Assembly: GCF_002812045.1 (NCBI RefSeq)
Contig: NZ_NPEG01000001.1
Location: forward strand, 124,001-188,000
Length of the DNA: 64,000 nt
DNA from: Leptospira haakeii
GTDB lineage: Bacteria; Spirochaetota; Leptospiria; Leptospirales; Leptospiraceae
Reading direction: 5' to 3'
Positions 38,117 to 47,726 of the stretch are shown piece after piece. The notes beneath the pieces were generated by a model. It did not search any database. It was not told the DNA's origin and was given only the letters and a program-made list of their open reading frames with translations. Each line of letters starts with the position of its first letter. The stretch's first letter is position 1. The position numbers and the translations under genes are program-made.

Positions 38117-38861
38117 TACTCAGTATTAAACGATTTATCGTCATCCTCGAAAGGAACTCGGAAATAGCCCCCAATCCTTTCGGGGGATTTCCGGAAATTT
38201 CCAAAGATTCCAAAATACTTTTTCCTTGGGCTAAGTATTTACCAAAAGAAAATTCCCATTCTCCGATTTCAGAAACGAATAGGTCAGATCCTTTTTTCCC
38301 TAAGACCAAATATTGTTTTCTCTCTTCCAAAAATTGAGATAAATCTTCCGAGTTTTCCGTTTTCCAAAGATCGTAGACTGGATAAGAATATTCTAAAAAT
38401 CGAACTGACTCATGAAAGATAATATTCATATCTTCTGTTTCTTTTTGCGGAAGTGAATTTTGCAGATGATCTTCCGAGTTCTTAGATAGATGAAATATTC
38501 TAAAAACATTAAGTTCAAATTCTGCTATTTCTGCCAATACCGGATGTTCTGAAAAATTTTCCTTTAGGAAGTTCGGGAAATCCACCCCATAATTAGATAT
38601 ATTATAGGAATTAGATGGATGATCTTCTATAAAGGCCTTTGCGGTCTCGAAAAAATCCTCGTCTCCTAGGATTTTCCAAACTGTTTCGTATTTTTCTCCC
38701 AAGGCTTCCGTAAATCTGGCGAGATAACCGTTTTGGTAGACTGCAATCGCGGAGTTAGCATCCAATTTTCCGCCGGGCAAGATCTGATCCGACAAAAGCG
38801 GACCTTCTTCTCTTTTTAAAAGAACGCTCGAAAAAATTTTTCTAAATTCTTCCGGTTTCAT
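38106..38861 (-). CDS. DUF2063 (BufC-like) RiPP partner protein
   Basis: A 251-residue protein. The N-terminal half fits DUF2063: FRKIFSSVLL, AIAVYQNGYLARFTEALGEKYETVWKILGDEDFFETAKAFIEDHPSNSYNISNYGVDFPNFL and AEIAEFELNVFRIFH. Family members bind the precursor peptide and present it to the MNIO enzyme. The start at 38861 is chosen because it overlaps the MNIO stop as ATGA and begins the domain; an upstream in-frame ATG (38942) would lie inside the MNIO gene. It is second in a two-gene operon, convergent to the precursor. Confidence 0.87.
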   Translation of the reverse strand: MKPEEFRKIFSSVLLKREEGPLLSDQILPGGKLDANSAIAVYQNGYLARFTEALGEKYETVWKILGDEDFFETAKAFIEDHPSNSYNISNYGVDFPNFLKENFSEHPVLAEIAEFELNVFRIFHLSKNSEDHLQNSLPQKETEDMNIIFHESVRFLEYSYPVYDLWKTENSEDLSQFLEERKQYLVLGKKGSDLFVSEIGEWEFSFGKYLAQGKSILESLEISGNPPKGLGAISEFLSRMTINRLILSISS

Positions 38862-39670
38862 TTCGGCACAGATTCCAGAAGTGATTTTGCTTTGAGTGCT
38901 TCTTCTTCCATTTCCGGAAAACTTGGGATATCTTCGTCCCATTCCAATAGTATAGGAATTCCTTGGATCTTAGCGGCAAAAGAAGAGAATAGGTCCCAAA
39001 CTTCTTTTGCAACCGGCCTGGAATGAGTATCGAATAAAAATTCTCCAGTATCAGTGTGACCGGCAAGATGGATCTGCCCCACATTCTCCCAAGGAATGGA
39101 ATCCAAATACGTGTGTGCGGAAAATCCATGATTGATCGAATTCACATATATATTATTAATATCTAATAAAATCCCACAGCCGCTTTTTTGGGAAAGTTCC
39201 GAGATAAACTCCCACTCCGTCATTTCGCTCTGAGGGAAACTCAAATAGGTCGAAACATTCTCCAATAGGATCTTTCTGCCCAAGACCTCCTGGACCTGTA
39301 GAGCTCTTTCCACCGCAAATTTCAAGAATTCTTGAGTAAAAGGAAAAGGTAAAAGATCGTGCAGATAATTTCCGGATTGTTCAGTCCAGCAAAGATGATC
39401 CGAAACCAAGAACGGATCTATTCTTTGGATCAGTGCTTTCCATCGTTCTAGATATTTTTTATCGGGGAAAGTTCCGCCAAGTATAGATAAGGAAACTCCA
39501 TGTAGTGCGACCGGAAAATTTTCGCGTATAAACTCCAACATTTCCAAGGGGCGACCTTGGGTATCCATATAATTTTCAGTAATCGCTTCGAACCAAGAAA
39601 TTTTGACAGGTTCACCCTTTCTTAAATAAGGATAATGTTCTTTTCTAAGCCCTACTCCGATAGAAGACAT
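38858..39670 (-). CDS. MNIO family enzyme (DUF692, BufB-like)
   Basis: A 270-residue multinuclear non-heme iron oxidase with a TIM-barrel. Metal-ligand candidates follow the family pattern: LHGVSLSI (H57), VSDHLCW (D91, H92), LLENVSTY (E137, N138), LLDINNIYVNSINHGF (D170, N173, H181), IHLAGH (H201, H205), FDTHSRPV (D214, H216) and LLEWDEDIPS (E243). These enzymes oxidise Cys of a precursor peptide. The start at 39670 has GGAG about 6 bases upstream; the longer frame from 39823 would run into the divergent YHS gene. The partner DUF2063 gene overlaps its stop. Confidence 0.92.
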   Translation of the reverse strand: MSSIGVGLRKEHYPYLRKGEPVKISWFEAITENYMDTQGRPLEMLEFIRENFPVALHGVSLSILGGTFPDKKYLERWKALIQRIDPFLVSDHLCWTEQSGNYLHDLLPFPFTQEFLKFAVERALQVQEVLGRKILLENVSTYLSFPQSEMTEWEFISELSQKSGCGILLDINNIYVNSINHGFSAHTYLDSIPWENVGQIHLAGHTDTGEFLFDTHSRPVAKEVWDLFSSFAAKIQGIPILLEWDEDIPSFPEMEEEALKAKSLLESVPK

Positions 39671-39716
39671 ATATTCTCCGATGTAACCTATTTCGATTCG
39701 ATCCGAAGAAGGATAC

Positions 39717-40175
39717 ATGAACAAGTCGTATTTTTTACCGATCGTATTTTTACTTCTCTGGGACTGTTCCGGAAGACAACTAGCGGATCCTGTTTTCAAA
39801 CAAGACGGAAAAGTCGCAATCAACGGTTATGATCCAGTCGCTTATTTTAAGGAATCCAAACCCAAAGAAGGAGATCCTAAATTCAGTTTTCGTTGGAAAG
39901 GAGCAGACTGGAGATTTTCTTCCGAAAAAAATTTGGAATCTTTTAAGAAGTCTCCAGAAAGTTTTGCTCCTCAATACGGAGGATATTGTGCTTATGCAAT
40001 GAGAGATGGAGAAACTTATGAAACGGATCCTAAAGCTTGGAAAATTGTCTCCGGTAAATTATATCTGAACTATAACGAGAAGGTCCACGGTTTTTGGGAA
40101 AGAGATATACCGGGAAATATCGTAAAAGCTGATAACCAGTGGAAGGTTTTGCCTCTAATCCAAACAAATCCTTAA
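39717..40175 (+). CDS. YHS-domain lipoprotein
   Basis: A 152-residue protein. The leader ends LLLWDC (Cys17), a spirochaete-type lipobox, so it is likely anchored in the envelope. The rest is a YHS domain: VAINGYDPVAYFKESKPKEGDPKFSFRWKGADWRFSS ... ESFAPQYGGYCAYAMRDG (about 33-95). YHS domains bind metals in several proteins, including copper-linked ones. It is divergent from the MNIO gene with only 46 bases between, so shared control is plausible. It ends one base before the convergent J-domain gene. Confidence 0.87.
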   Translation: MNKSYFLPIVFLLLWDCSGRQLADPVFKQDGKVAINGYDPVAYFKESKPKEGDPKFSFRWKGADWRFSSEKNLESFKKSPESFAPQYGGYCAYAMRDGETYETDPKAWKIVSGKLYLNYNEKVHGFWERDIPGNIVKADNQWKVLPLIQTNP

Positions 40176-41087
40176 TTAACGATTTTTCATTATTAAAAAA
40201 TTATAAGAAGCGATGATCTTTTGTGTCATCTCCAGTCCGTCTTTGTTTACGTCCGGATGGTATTTTTTGATCATCTCTTTGTATTTATTTTTTAATTCCG
40301 TTTTTGTATATTCTTCCGAGAGTCCTAAAAATTCGCGATGTTCCCTTGTTTCCGCATCTTCATCCTCGTAAAACGATTTCGTAGAGAATTTTTTACGGAA
40401 ATTGGATTTTTTCTTTTTAGTCTTTTCTCTTTCTTCTTCTCTGAATCTTCCGAAAATTTCGTAATATGCCCTATCTCTGTATTCGGAGGTAATTTGTCGG
40501 ATAGGGAATAACTTGGTATTTAGGATTTGAAAGAAATAATTTCTTAAGAATACATCTGCTCCGTAATCTCCTGAAAAACCTTTTCTTTCCAGGAATTCGG
40601 TGATCCCATTATCCACTAATCTTTGTACATCGAATTTATCGTCGAAGTAGGAATCAAATGCGTCTTCAAATTTTTTGGTAGAAGATATGAGTAAGAGTAG
40701 AAGTTCCTTATCCAGATCATGCCTTTCCAATTTAGAAAGAACGATCTCTTTCAAATAAGCACGGAATTCATCCAGATAAGTGTCGTCGAAATACACTCCA
40801 CCTTTTGCGAATTCGTAAGCGAGGCCTTCGATTTTTAGGACCTTCTCCAGTAATAAAATGAGAAGATCCGCGTTGTCCTGGGTAAATCCTTGGGAACCTT
40901 TGGAAGAATATTCTCTTTCTCCTCGGAGAGTATATAGAAGTTTAAAATAATCCTCTCGTCGGATCTCCAAAATTTCGATCAATTTTTCGGAGGAAATAAA
41001 CCACTCACAATCATTACTCCCAGACTGTAATTCAAAGATTACGTCCTCTAAGGACGATTTGACCTGATCGAAACTACGGGCGTTCAA
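40176..41087 (-). CDS. Protein with C-terminal J domain (DnaJ-like co-chaperone)
   Basis: A 303-residue protein whose J domain is at the C-terminus ([51 protein letters not shown], about 250-300) with an intact HPD. The first about 245 residues are helical and unfamiliar. No Gly/Phe linker, zinc fingers or membrane segment. The J domain should stimulate a DnaK ATPase; the N-terminal part presumably selects a client. A lysine-rich stretch ([16 protein letters not shown]) joins the two parts. It is convergent with the YHS gene, whose stop codon abuts its own. Confidence 0.88.
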   Translation of the reverse strand: MNARSFDQVKSSLEDVIFELQSGSNDCEWFISSEKLIEILEIRREDYFKLLYTLRGEREYSSKGSQGFTQDNADLLILLLEKVLKIEGLAYEFAKGGVYFDDTYLDEFRAYLKEIVLSKLERHDLDKELLLLLISSTKKFEDAFDSYFDDKFDVQRLVDNGITEFLERKGFSGDYGADVFLRNYFFQILNTKLFPIRQITSEYRDRAYYEIFGRFREEEREKTKKKKSNFRKKFSTKSFYEDEDAETREHREFLGLSEEYTKTELKNKYKEMIKKYHPDVNKDGLEMTQKIIASYNFLIMKNR

Positions 41088-41193
41088 AGCAAGAACCTAT
41101 ACTTTAGACCCTCTGCCCGTAACCGAGTTTGTCTATTCATTTTCCCGAGAAAAAAGATTTGATCCGGGCCGCATAAAACGAGATTTTTCCCAC

Positions 41194-43053
41194 ATGTTAC
41201 CCCTTCTCGCGGTTTTTGGTTGTTTCACTCTTTATTTTTTAGGTTATAAGTTCTACTCCGGATTTTTATCCAAATCCATCTTTCAACTCAAAGACACTGT
41301 GGGTGATACCCCGGCTCATAAGTTCAATGACGGTGTGGATTATCTTCCCACAAAGCCAGCAGTTTTATTCGGACACCATTATGCTTCCATCGCAGGACTC
41401 GCTCCCATCTTAGGACCTGCAGTCGCAGTGATCTGGGGCTGGTTACCTGCAATGCTTTGGGTGGTATTTGGAGGAATTTTCATAGGCTGTGTCCATGATT
41501 TCGGAGCAATCGTAGTTTCAGTCCGCAACCAAGGTAAATCGATCGGACAAGTTGCTCAGGATCTTTTAGGACCAAGAGCGAGAAGTTTATTTCATGCGAT
41601 CATTTTTTTCTTAGTAGCATTGGCAATGGGTGTGTTCGTGATCGTTCTCGCAGAAATGTTCTCTGCGGATCCTAAATTAAAACAAGCACCCGTTACGCCT
41701 GTTCCACAAATTGAGCAAACACAAACTACTCCGAGCATAAAAGACCATGCGCATCCTTCGGATATTAGAGTCGAAACTCCTTCTTCTCCTATTAAGCTCA
41801 GAAGCCATTTTCCGGAAGCTGTAATTCCTACTGCAGGAATCATGGTGTTTGCCGTTTTAGTAGGTTGGCTTCATTATAAAAAAGGAATGAAGCTCGGACC
41901 TCTTACATTCGCTTCCGTAGCACTCACTTTGATAGTAATGGCACTCGGAATGAATGAATCCATTCTCAGCTGGACTGGTCTGAATGATATAGATAAATCT
42001 CCCGGGGTACCGATCTGGAAAATTATACTTCTTGCATATGCTTTTCTGGCTTCCGTAACTCCAGTTTGGCTACTTCTCCAAAGTAGAGACTATATCAATT
42101 CCTTCTTATTGTATTTAGGGATCATTGCTATCTATTTCGGTTTTGTTAAAGGAAGTATTTTCGGGGAATTTTCTTCCTTTAACGCTGAAGCAATCCGCAC
42201 TGAAAAAGTGGATATGGATATTATTCCATTCGTGTTCATCACGATTGCCTGCGGAGCCGTTTCCGGTTTCCATGCTTTGGTAAGTTCAGGAACCACTGCA
42301 AAACAATTGGACAGGGAAATAGATGCAAGGGTAATAGGATACGGTGGAATGATAGGCGAGTCCCTTTTAGGTCTTACATCGGTTGTTGCCTGTACGATCG
42401 GATTCGCATCTGCAGGAGAATGGTCTTCGTTTTATAAATCCTGGTCCGGCATCCAAGGTTTAGCACCTTCTGTAGGAGCATATATCTACGGAACCGGAAG
42501 ATTTATCTCTCAGTTAGGTTTTGACGAAGGTTTTGCTCAAGGTTTTATCGCACTTGTGGTAGTAAGTTTTGCTTTGACTTCTTTGGATTCAGCAACCAGA
42601 TTATTAAGATATAATATAGAAGAGATCGCGGAAAGTTTCAATTCGGAAACGATCAAAAAAACTTTAGGGAATCGTTATGTTTCCAGTATTATCGCATGTG
42701 TTGCGATCGGATTTTTTGCATTCTTACAAATCGACCAAAACGGCAAAAAAACCACAGCGGGATTAGCACTTTGGAAACTGTTCGGGACCACAAATCAGCT
42801 ACTTGCTGGACTTGCTTTACTTGTAATCACAATCTATCTATTGTATTCTAAGAAAAAGACCTGGATTAGTTTTATACCGATGATATTCGTATTAGGCGCT
42901 ACACTCTGGGCAATGGTTATTAACTTCTACGATTTTATATTCTCCAAATCTCCTAGCTATTTACTCGCGACAGTTGGAGGAGTTTTGATTTTTCTAACCG
43001 TTTGGTTATTATTGGAAGCGATCCTGGCATGGAGAAGGTTTTCTAAAGCATGA
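41194..43053 (+). CDS. cstA: CstA-family transporter (carbon starvation protein)
   Basis: A 619-residue membrane protein with about 15 helices. The N-terminal CstA motif is clear: [50 protein letters not shown], then [24 protein letters not shown]; later [31 protein letters not shown]. coli CstA and BtsT take up peptides or pyruvate. A hydrophilic, Pro/Thr-rich loop (about 168-205) is unusual in length. It probably forms an operon with the Nudix gene, whose ATG overlaps its stop. Confidence 0.93.
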   Translation: MLPLLAVFGCFTLYFLGYKFYSGFLSKSIFQLKDTVGDTPAHKFNDGVDYLPTKPAVLFGHHYASIAGLAPILGPAVAVIWGWLPAMLWVVFGGIFIGCVHDFGAIVVSVRNQGKSIGQVAQDLLGPRARSLFHAIIFFLVALAMGVFVIVLAEMFSADPKLKQAPVTPVPQIEQTQTTPSIKDHAHPSDIRVETPSSPIKLRSHFPEAVIPTAGIMVFAVLVGWLHYKKGMKLGPLTFASVALTLIVMALGMNESILSWTGLNDIDKSPGVPIWKIILLAYAFLASVTPVWLLLQSRDYINSFLLYLGIIAIYFGFVKGSIFGEFSSFNAEAIRTEKVDMDIIPFVFITIACGAVSGFHALVSSGTTAKQLDREIDARVIGYGGMIGESLLGLTSVVACTIGFASAGEWSSFYKSWSGIQGLAPSVGAYIYGTGRFISQLGFDEGFAQGFIALVVVSFALTSLDSATRLLRYNIEEIAESFNSETIKKTLGNRYVSSIIACVAIGFFAFLQIDQNGKKTTAGLALWKLFGTTNQLLAGLALLVITIYLLYSKKKTWISFIPMIFVLGATLWAMVINFYDFIFSKSPSYLLATVGGVLIFLTVWLLLEAILAWRRFSKA

Positions 43054-43601
43054 AATTTTGCAGCGTTTGCGGTTCTGAAGTAGTCCAAAAAATTCCGGAA
43101 GGAGACAGTCTCACAAGATATGTTTGTGAAAACTGTGGGACCATACATTACCAAAATCCGAAGGTAATCGTTGGCACCATTCCTATCTGGGAAGGAAAAA
43201 TACTACTCTGCAAACGTGCAATAGAACCTAGAAAGGGATACTGGACTCTGCCCGCCGGATTTTTAGAAAACAGAGAAACAGTGGAAGAAGGCGCCGCAAG
43301 AGAAACCTCGGAAGAAGCAAACGCTAAGATTGATATCGTTCGTCTTCATTCCGTGTACAGTATTCCTCATATCAGCCAAGTTTATATGTTCTTCTTAGCC
43401 AATTTAATCGATGGAATTTTTTCAGAAAGCCCCGAATCGGAAGAAGTAAAATTATTCACTCCCGAAGAAATACCTTGGGAAGAGATCGCATTTGCCTCGG
43501 TCACATTCGCATTAAAACGTTATACCGAAAAATCCGAGTCTTCTAATGCGGGAACTCATATGGGCTCGATCCGTAACAGAAAATTAGAGGATAAAACATA
43601 A
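43050..43601 (+). CDS. Nudix hydrolase with zinc ribbon
   Basis: A 183-residue protein. A C4 zinc ribbon at the N-terminus (FCSVCGSEV ... [15 protein letters not shown], residues 3-33) precedes a Nudix domain with box [25 protein letters not shown] (about 71-95), one residue different from the consensus G-x5-E-x7-REUxEExGU (Ala for Gly near the end). Related proteins (NudC/ADPRase branch) hydrolyse nucleotide-sugar or dinucleotide pyrophosphates. ATGA overlap with cstA means translational coupling. The basic tail ([12 protein letters not shown]) is unlike the family core. Confidence 0.9.
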   Translation: MKFCSVCGSEVVQKIPEGDSLTRYVCENCGTIHYQNPKVIVGTIPIWEGKILLCKRAIEPRKGYWTLPAGFLENRETVEEGAARETSEEANAKIDIVRLHSVYSIPHISQVYMFFLANLIDGIFSESPESEEVKLFTPEEIPWEEIAFASVTFALKRYTEKSESSNAGTHMGSIRNRKLEDKT

Positions 43602-43635
43602 GTGCATTTTTTCTCGGAAGGAATTTCCTAGTAGC

Positions 43636-45408
43636 ATGTTCGGAAAATTTTTTCCTTTTTTAGGTATCCTGGGAGTTCTATTCTCTTCTTCGATTTCCGC
43701 AAATTCATTGATCAGTACTGAATCCGGCTCCTTCTCTCCGAACTGGGATGGCGTCTCCGATATTCTGAGATTCAAGATCCAAACTTCTTCTTTGCCAAAA
43801 TTACAGGATTGGGAGCTAACGATCAGAAGTGCCTCAGGAGAAACCGTTCGAAAATTTGAGGCGGGAAAGATCCGCAAAAAAGGATTCACAATTTTTTCTG
43901 ACGAAAACGAATTCGCATCAGAAGATATATATCTTCCTTCTATCCTGGAATGGGATGGGGAGAATGAGAACGGCACTCCAGTAGGTGACGGATACTATAC
44001 TTATCAGTTATTTTTGCTGACCGCAAACAAAGAAAGGATACTCTCCGAAGAGTCTACATTCTATTTAGATGCAAGACCTCCAAAAGTAGAGGCAAATTGT
44101 AAAACCAAGTTATTATTAAGCGAAGACAGGAATTTATCTAAGGTCATCATACAACAAAAAACCTCCGGAGAATCCGCCGACATGTTCATCGGAGAATTTT
44201 TAGACTTCGAAGGTAGATCCTTAAAAGCTTATACTTGGAGAAATAGAGAAGTTCCTTACCAGCTCGTATGGGATGGAACCGATTCAAACGGCAGAATGGT
44301 ACCTCCCGGTTTATATACATATAAACTCATAGGAAGAGATCCTGCTGGGAACGAATCCATAGATAAGATCGAAAATCTTACGGTCAAAAACGAGTCTTCC
44401 GGAGTAGATCTAAATGTAGAAGGAGATTTGTTTCCTTCCGACCCGAATAATCCTTTAAATCGTATTAAATTTAACTCATACGTTTCTTCTAAATTAAAAT
44501 CCGATTCCTATGAATTGGAAATTTTTAAAAATGAAGCGAAAGAGGATAATATAGTCTTTTCCCAAAAATCATTGGGGGAACCTCCGACAGAACTGAACTG
44601 GGAACCGAAGAACAAAGAAAACAAACCTTTAGGTCCAGGAATATATTTCTATCGTCTAACGGTTTATAATAGATACGATAAGTATATAAGCATTCCTAAA
44701 AAATTCCAACTTTCGGATCAGAAGCCAAAATTCTCCTACGATGTTTCTCCAGGCGGATTTACACCTGATGGAGATTGGCAAAAAGATCTAGTCGAAATCC
44801 GTCTAAAATCCAAAGGACTTCCGATTGTGTCCTGGAAGATCAATATTATGGAGTCCTATTACGATGGGGACAAACAAGAAGAAAGGATCGTCCGTAGCTG
44901 GAATGGGACCGGGAACGGCCCGGACAAATTGATTTGGTACGGTTTAGACGATCAAGGAAGAAGGATAGGATCTCTTGCAGAACTTAGATTTGTTCTATCT
45001 TACAAAGACGTATTCGGCGGAGAAGAGGAATTAGAATTAGGGGATATCAAAACAGATATCTTAGTCGTAAAAGAAAAGGAAGGTTTTAGATTCTCCGTTC
45101 CAAATCGTATTTACGAGGACAAATGGTGGACATTACCTTCTAAACTAAAATCCGTCTTAAATAAATTCCCCGGATACAAGGCCGAGTTACAAATCCATAC
45201 TTCTCATAGGGGAGACGACGAATATAATCTAAGAGCTTCCGAAGAGAAAGCGAAGAAGGTATTCCAATCTTTATTCGGAAAAGATTATGAATTCGGAAGA
45301 TATAGATACAGGGGTTATGGGGAAACATTACCTTTGATCCCTGGGAACGGAGCTTATGAAGTGGACCGAAACGAAAGAGTGGATTTCTTCTTGAGCGTAG
45401 GAAAATAA
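43636..45408 (+). CDS. Exported protein with FlgD-Ig-like repeats and OmpA-like C-terminus
   Basis: A 590-residue protein with a signal peptide (to about residue 23, SISA-NS). Repeats of FlgD-type Ig-like domains follow, each with the SPNWDGVSD / WDGENENGTPVGDGYYTYQL / WDGTDSNGRMVPPGLYTYKL / FTPDGDWQKD pattern (at least three copies). The C-terminal about 80 residues are OmpA-like (LQIHTSHRGDDEYNLRASEEKAKKVFQSLFG ... NERVDFFLS), so it may bind peptidoglycan. It is likely a structural envelope protein. The next gene begins one base after the stop. Confidence 0.85.
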   Translation: MFGKFFPFLGILGVLFSSSISANSLISTESGSFSPNWDGVSDILRFKIQTSSLPKLQDWELTIRSASGETVRKFEAGKIRKKGFTIFSDENEFASEDIYLPSILEWDGENENGTPVGDGYYTYQLFLLTANKERILSEESTFYLDARPPKVEANCKTKLLLSEDRNLSKVIIQQKTSGESADMFIGEFLDFEGRSLKAYTWRNREVPYQLVWDGTDSNGRMVPPGLYTYKLIGRDPAGNESIDKIENLTVKNESSGVDLNVEGDLFPSDPNNPLNRIKFNSYVSSKLKSDSYELEIFKNEAKEDNIVFSQKSLGEPPTELNWEPKNKENKPLGPGIYFYRLTVYNRYDKYISIPKKFQLSDQKPKFSYDVSPGGFTPDGDWQKDLVEIRLKSKGLPIVSWKINIMESYYDGDKQEERIVRSWNGTGNGPDKLIWYGLDDQGRRIGSLAELRFVLSYKDVFGGEEELELGDIKTDILVVKEKEGFRFSVPNRIYEDKWWTLPSKLKSVLNKFPGYKAELQIHTSHRGDDEYNLRASEEKAKKVFQSLFGKDYEFGRYRYRGYGETLPLIPGNGAYEVDRNERVDFFLSVGK

Positions 45409-45409
45409 A

Positions 45410-46156
45410 ATGTGTACTTCTTTGATATATAGAGATCCGAGCAAAGGAATACTTGGAGTCGGGTTTAATAGAGACGAATCGATAAAAAGAAAACCTTCTC
45501 TTTTTCCTCAATTACTGGAATCAAATTCCGGAAAAGCAATCGCACCGATTGACGGAGAAGCAGGAGGCACTTGGATCGGAGTCACCCAAGCAGGAGAAAT
45601 TGTCTGCTTAGTAAACTACTACGAAGCCACCTTAAAATTACTCCGCAATCCTGTAAGCAGAGGACTATTAGTTCGTTCCGTTCTTTTAGGAGAGAGAACT
45701 CCTGAGTCTTATACGAATTCAGAGTTGGAACAATATTATCCGTTCAAATTATTTAAGGTAAGCAAAGAGAAGACCGAAATTTTTATCTGGGACGGTAAAA
45801 TTTACCAAACCGAAACTGACACGGAAACATTTGCAGTTTTCGGGAGTTCCTTCACACAAGGCCCGAAAGCCCAGGTTTCCAGAAGAGAAACCTTCAATAA
45901 TAATTTTCGTCCATCTTCCCTTCCGAATGCCGCGGATTTTACGAACATAGCTAAGTCATTCTTATCTTCTCATCTACCGGAACAAGGCGCTCTATCGCCT
46001 TGTATGCATAGAAGGGACGCACATTCCGTCTCCAGAACGGTAATTGTTTTAGATGGATCTTCTGTTTATTTCTCTTATAAGAATTCTCAGCCTTGCGAAG
46101 AGGGTCCAGAAGAAGATTACAATTTCACTTTGACTGAATTTCGAACTTCTGCATGA
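45410..46156 (+). CDS. NRDE-family (TANGO2-like) protein
   Basis: A 248-residue protein beginning MCTSLIYRDPSKGILGVGFNRDES, with Cys2 and the NRDE motif characteristic of the TANGO2/NRDE group and the Ntn-hydrolase-like WIGVTQAGEIVCLVNYYE. The later SRGLLVRSVL and C-terminal TVIVLDGSSVYFS are also family features. The molecular function is not settled; eukaryotic TANGO2 has been linked to haem or lipid handling. It starts one base after the preceding gene and is followed by PilZ after 7 bases: one operon. Confidence 0.88.
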   Translation: MCTSLIYRDPSKGILGVGFNRDESIKRKPSLFPQLLESNSGKAIAPIDGEAGGTWIGVTQAGEIVCLVNYYEATLKLLRNPVSRGLLVRSVLLGERTPESYTNSELEQYYPFKLFKVSKEKTEIFIWDGKIYQTETDTETFAVFGSSFTQGPKAQVSRRETFNNNFRPSSLPNAADFTNIAKSFLSSHLPEQGALSPCMHRRDAHSVSRTVIVLDGSSVYFSYKNSQPCEEGPEEDYNFTLTEFRTSA

Positions 46157-46163
46157 TTGTCGT

Positions 46164-46547
46164 ATGGCGGGCACTAATTCCCTTTTCGACGATAAATACG
46201 AATACCGGGACCCTTCTCAACAGAAGAGGAAGAACGCTCGCGTCAAAATCACCATAGACGGTGATTTTATAGTCAAAGGTAAAACCCAAAGATTTCCAGT
46301 ATTCATCGTTGATATAGGAACTGGAGGAGCAGGTCTCGAGACCCGCACTTCCGTTTTCGAAGGAGACAGGATTATCCTGTTTGGAAATATCAACGGCAAG
46401 AATATGGAACTCGAATCGGAAGTGATCCGAGTCTCCGGAAAAAAAGCAAACGTAATCTTCATCAGCCTTTCCGAAGAAGACAAAGATCTGATCCAAGACT
46501 TGATCCATAAAAAGTTCTTCGACAAAGACAAAAAGCCTCTATCCTGA
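46164..46547 (+). CDS. PilZ domain protein
   Basis: A 127-residue single-domain PilZ protein. The c-di-GMP-binding arginine pair is in QKRKNARVKI (R-x3-R, about residues 22-26), and the second motif reads VDIGTGGAGLE, with Gly in place of the usual Ser of D-x-S-x-x-G. It may therefore bind c-di-GMP weakly or in altered form. It is a soluble cytoplasmic effector. Its TGA stop overlaps a probable CTG start of the MFS gene. Confidence 0.86.
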   Translation: MAGTNSLFDDKYEYRDPSQQKRKNARVKITIDGDFIVKGKTQRFPVFIVDIGTGGAGLETRTSVFEGDRIILFGNINGKNMELESEVIRVSGKKANVIFISLSEEDKDLIQDLIHKKFFDKDKKPLS

Positions 46548-47719
46548 AAAAAATCACCAACGCAGTCTGGGTCCTCTCTTTCATCAGTCTTTTCACTGAT
46601 GTATCCAGCGAGATGTTGTATCCAATCATGCCTCTTTACTTAGAGAGCATTGGATTCTCTGTGGTTTTGATCGGAGTCTTAGAAGGATTTGCAGAAGCGA
46701 TCGCAGGACTTAGCAAAGGATATTTTGGAAAACTTTCGGACCAAAACGGCAAGAGAGTTCCTTTCGTTCAGTTCGGATATTTATTAAGTGCAGTCTCAAA
46801 ACCTATTATGGGATTTTTCACATTTCCTTTTTGGATCTTTTTATCCAGGACATTGGATCGATTGGGAAAAGGGATCAGAACAGGTGCAAGAGACGCATTA
46901 CTTTCCGATGAAGCAACACCGGAAACCAAAGGTACGGTTTTCGGATTCCATCGTTCTATGGATACTTTGGGAGCAGTACTCGGGCCTACATTCGCTTTAA
47001 TATTTTTACATTTTTATCCTCAAAATTATTCCGTTTTATTTTTTATATCGGCTATCCCAGGACTCTCCGCATTTCTGATCTCAGGTCTTTTAAGTGAAAA
47101 GAAAAAAGAAAAACTAGTAACAGAAGAGAAATCGAACTTTCTATCTCATTTTCTGTATTGGAAGAATGCACCAATTTCCTATAAAAAATTAGTAATAGGG
47201 CTTTTGGTCTTTGGACTAGTCAATAGTTCCGATCTTTTTCTTCTTTTGATGGTAAAAGCAAAAGGTTTAGAAGACTCTCAAGTGATTGGAATATACATAT
47301 TTTATAATTTAGTGTATGCTTTATTTTCACTGCCGGCGGGAATTTTAGCGGATAAAATAGGACTCAAGCCCTCATTGGTTTTCGGCTTATTTGTATTTGC
47401 TTTTGTATACGGAGGAATGGCGTTTGCAGAAGACACAATTCACTTCTATTCCTTATTTTTTTTGTACGGGATCTACGCCGCTAGCACAGAAGGGATTTCC
47501 AAAGCATTAATCACAAATATTATCCCTAAAACGGATGCAGCTTCTGCGATAGGAACATTTGCAGGATTGAATAGTATTGCTGCCTTGATTGCAAGTAATC
47601 TTGGTGGGCTGATCTGGTTTTATTCGGGGCCTAAAAGTATGTTCCTTATTGCCGCTTTCGTTTCGATAACTGTTTCTTTTTATTTTATTCGTCTTTCACT
47701 TAAAAATTCCGAAAATTAG
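46544..47719 (+). CDS. MFS transporter
   Basis: A membrane transporter with 12 hydrophobic helices of the major facilitator family. Family-like KKITNAVWVLSFISLFTDVSSEMLYPIMPLYL begins well before the first ATG (46613), which falls inside helix 1. In frame there is no ATG, GTG or TTG between the upstream stop (46508) and 46613; the CTG at 46544 overlaps the PilZ stop as CTGA and gives a 391-residue protein. I take that as the start with moderate confidence. It contains the family Asp-Arg loop GKLSDQNGKRVP. The substrate is unknown. Confidence 0.82.
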   Translation: MKKITNAVWVLSFISLFTDVSSEMLYPIMPLYLESIGFSVVLIGVLEGFAEAIAGLSKGYFGKLSDQNGKRVPFVQFGYLLSAVSKPIMGFFTFPFWIFLSRTLDRLGKGIRTGARDALLSDEATPETKGTVFGFHRSMDTLGAVLGPTFALIFLHFYPQNYSVLFFISAIPGLSAFLISGLLSEKKKEKLVTEEKSNFLSHFLYWKNAPISYKKLVIGLLVFGLVNSSDLFLLLMVKAKGLEDSQVIGIYIFYNLVYALFSLPAGILADKIGLKPSLVFGLFVFAFVYGGMAFAEDTIHFYSLFFLYGIYAASTEGISKALITNIIPKTDAASAIGTFAGLNSIAALIASNLGGLIWFYSGPKSMFLIAAFVSITVSFYFIRLSLKNSEN

Positions 47720-47726
47720 AAGGGGC

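Noticed and set aside
38114..38128. TAATACT-C-AGTATTA at the end of the RiPP precursor
   Set aside because: One-base loop and no T run, inside the convergent coding sequence; not a credible terminator.
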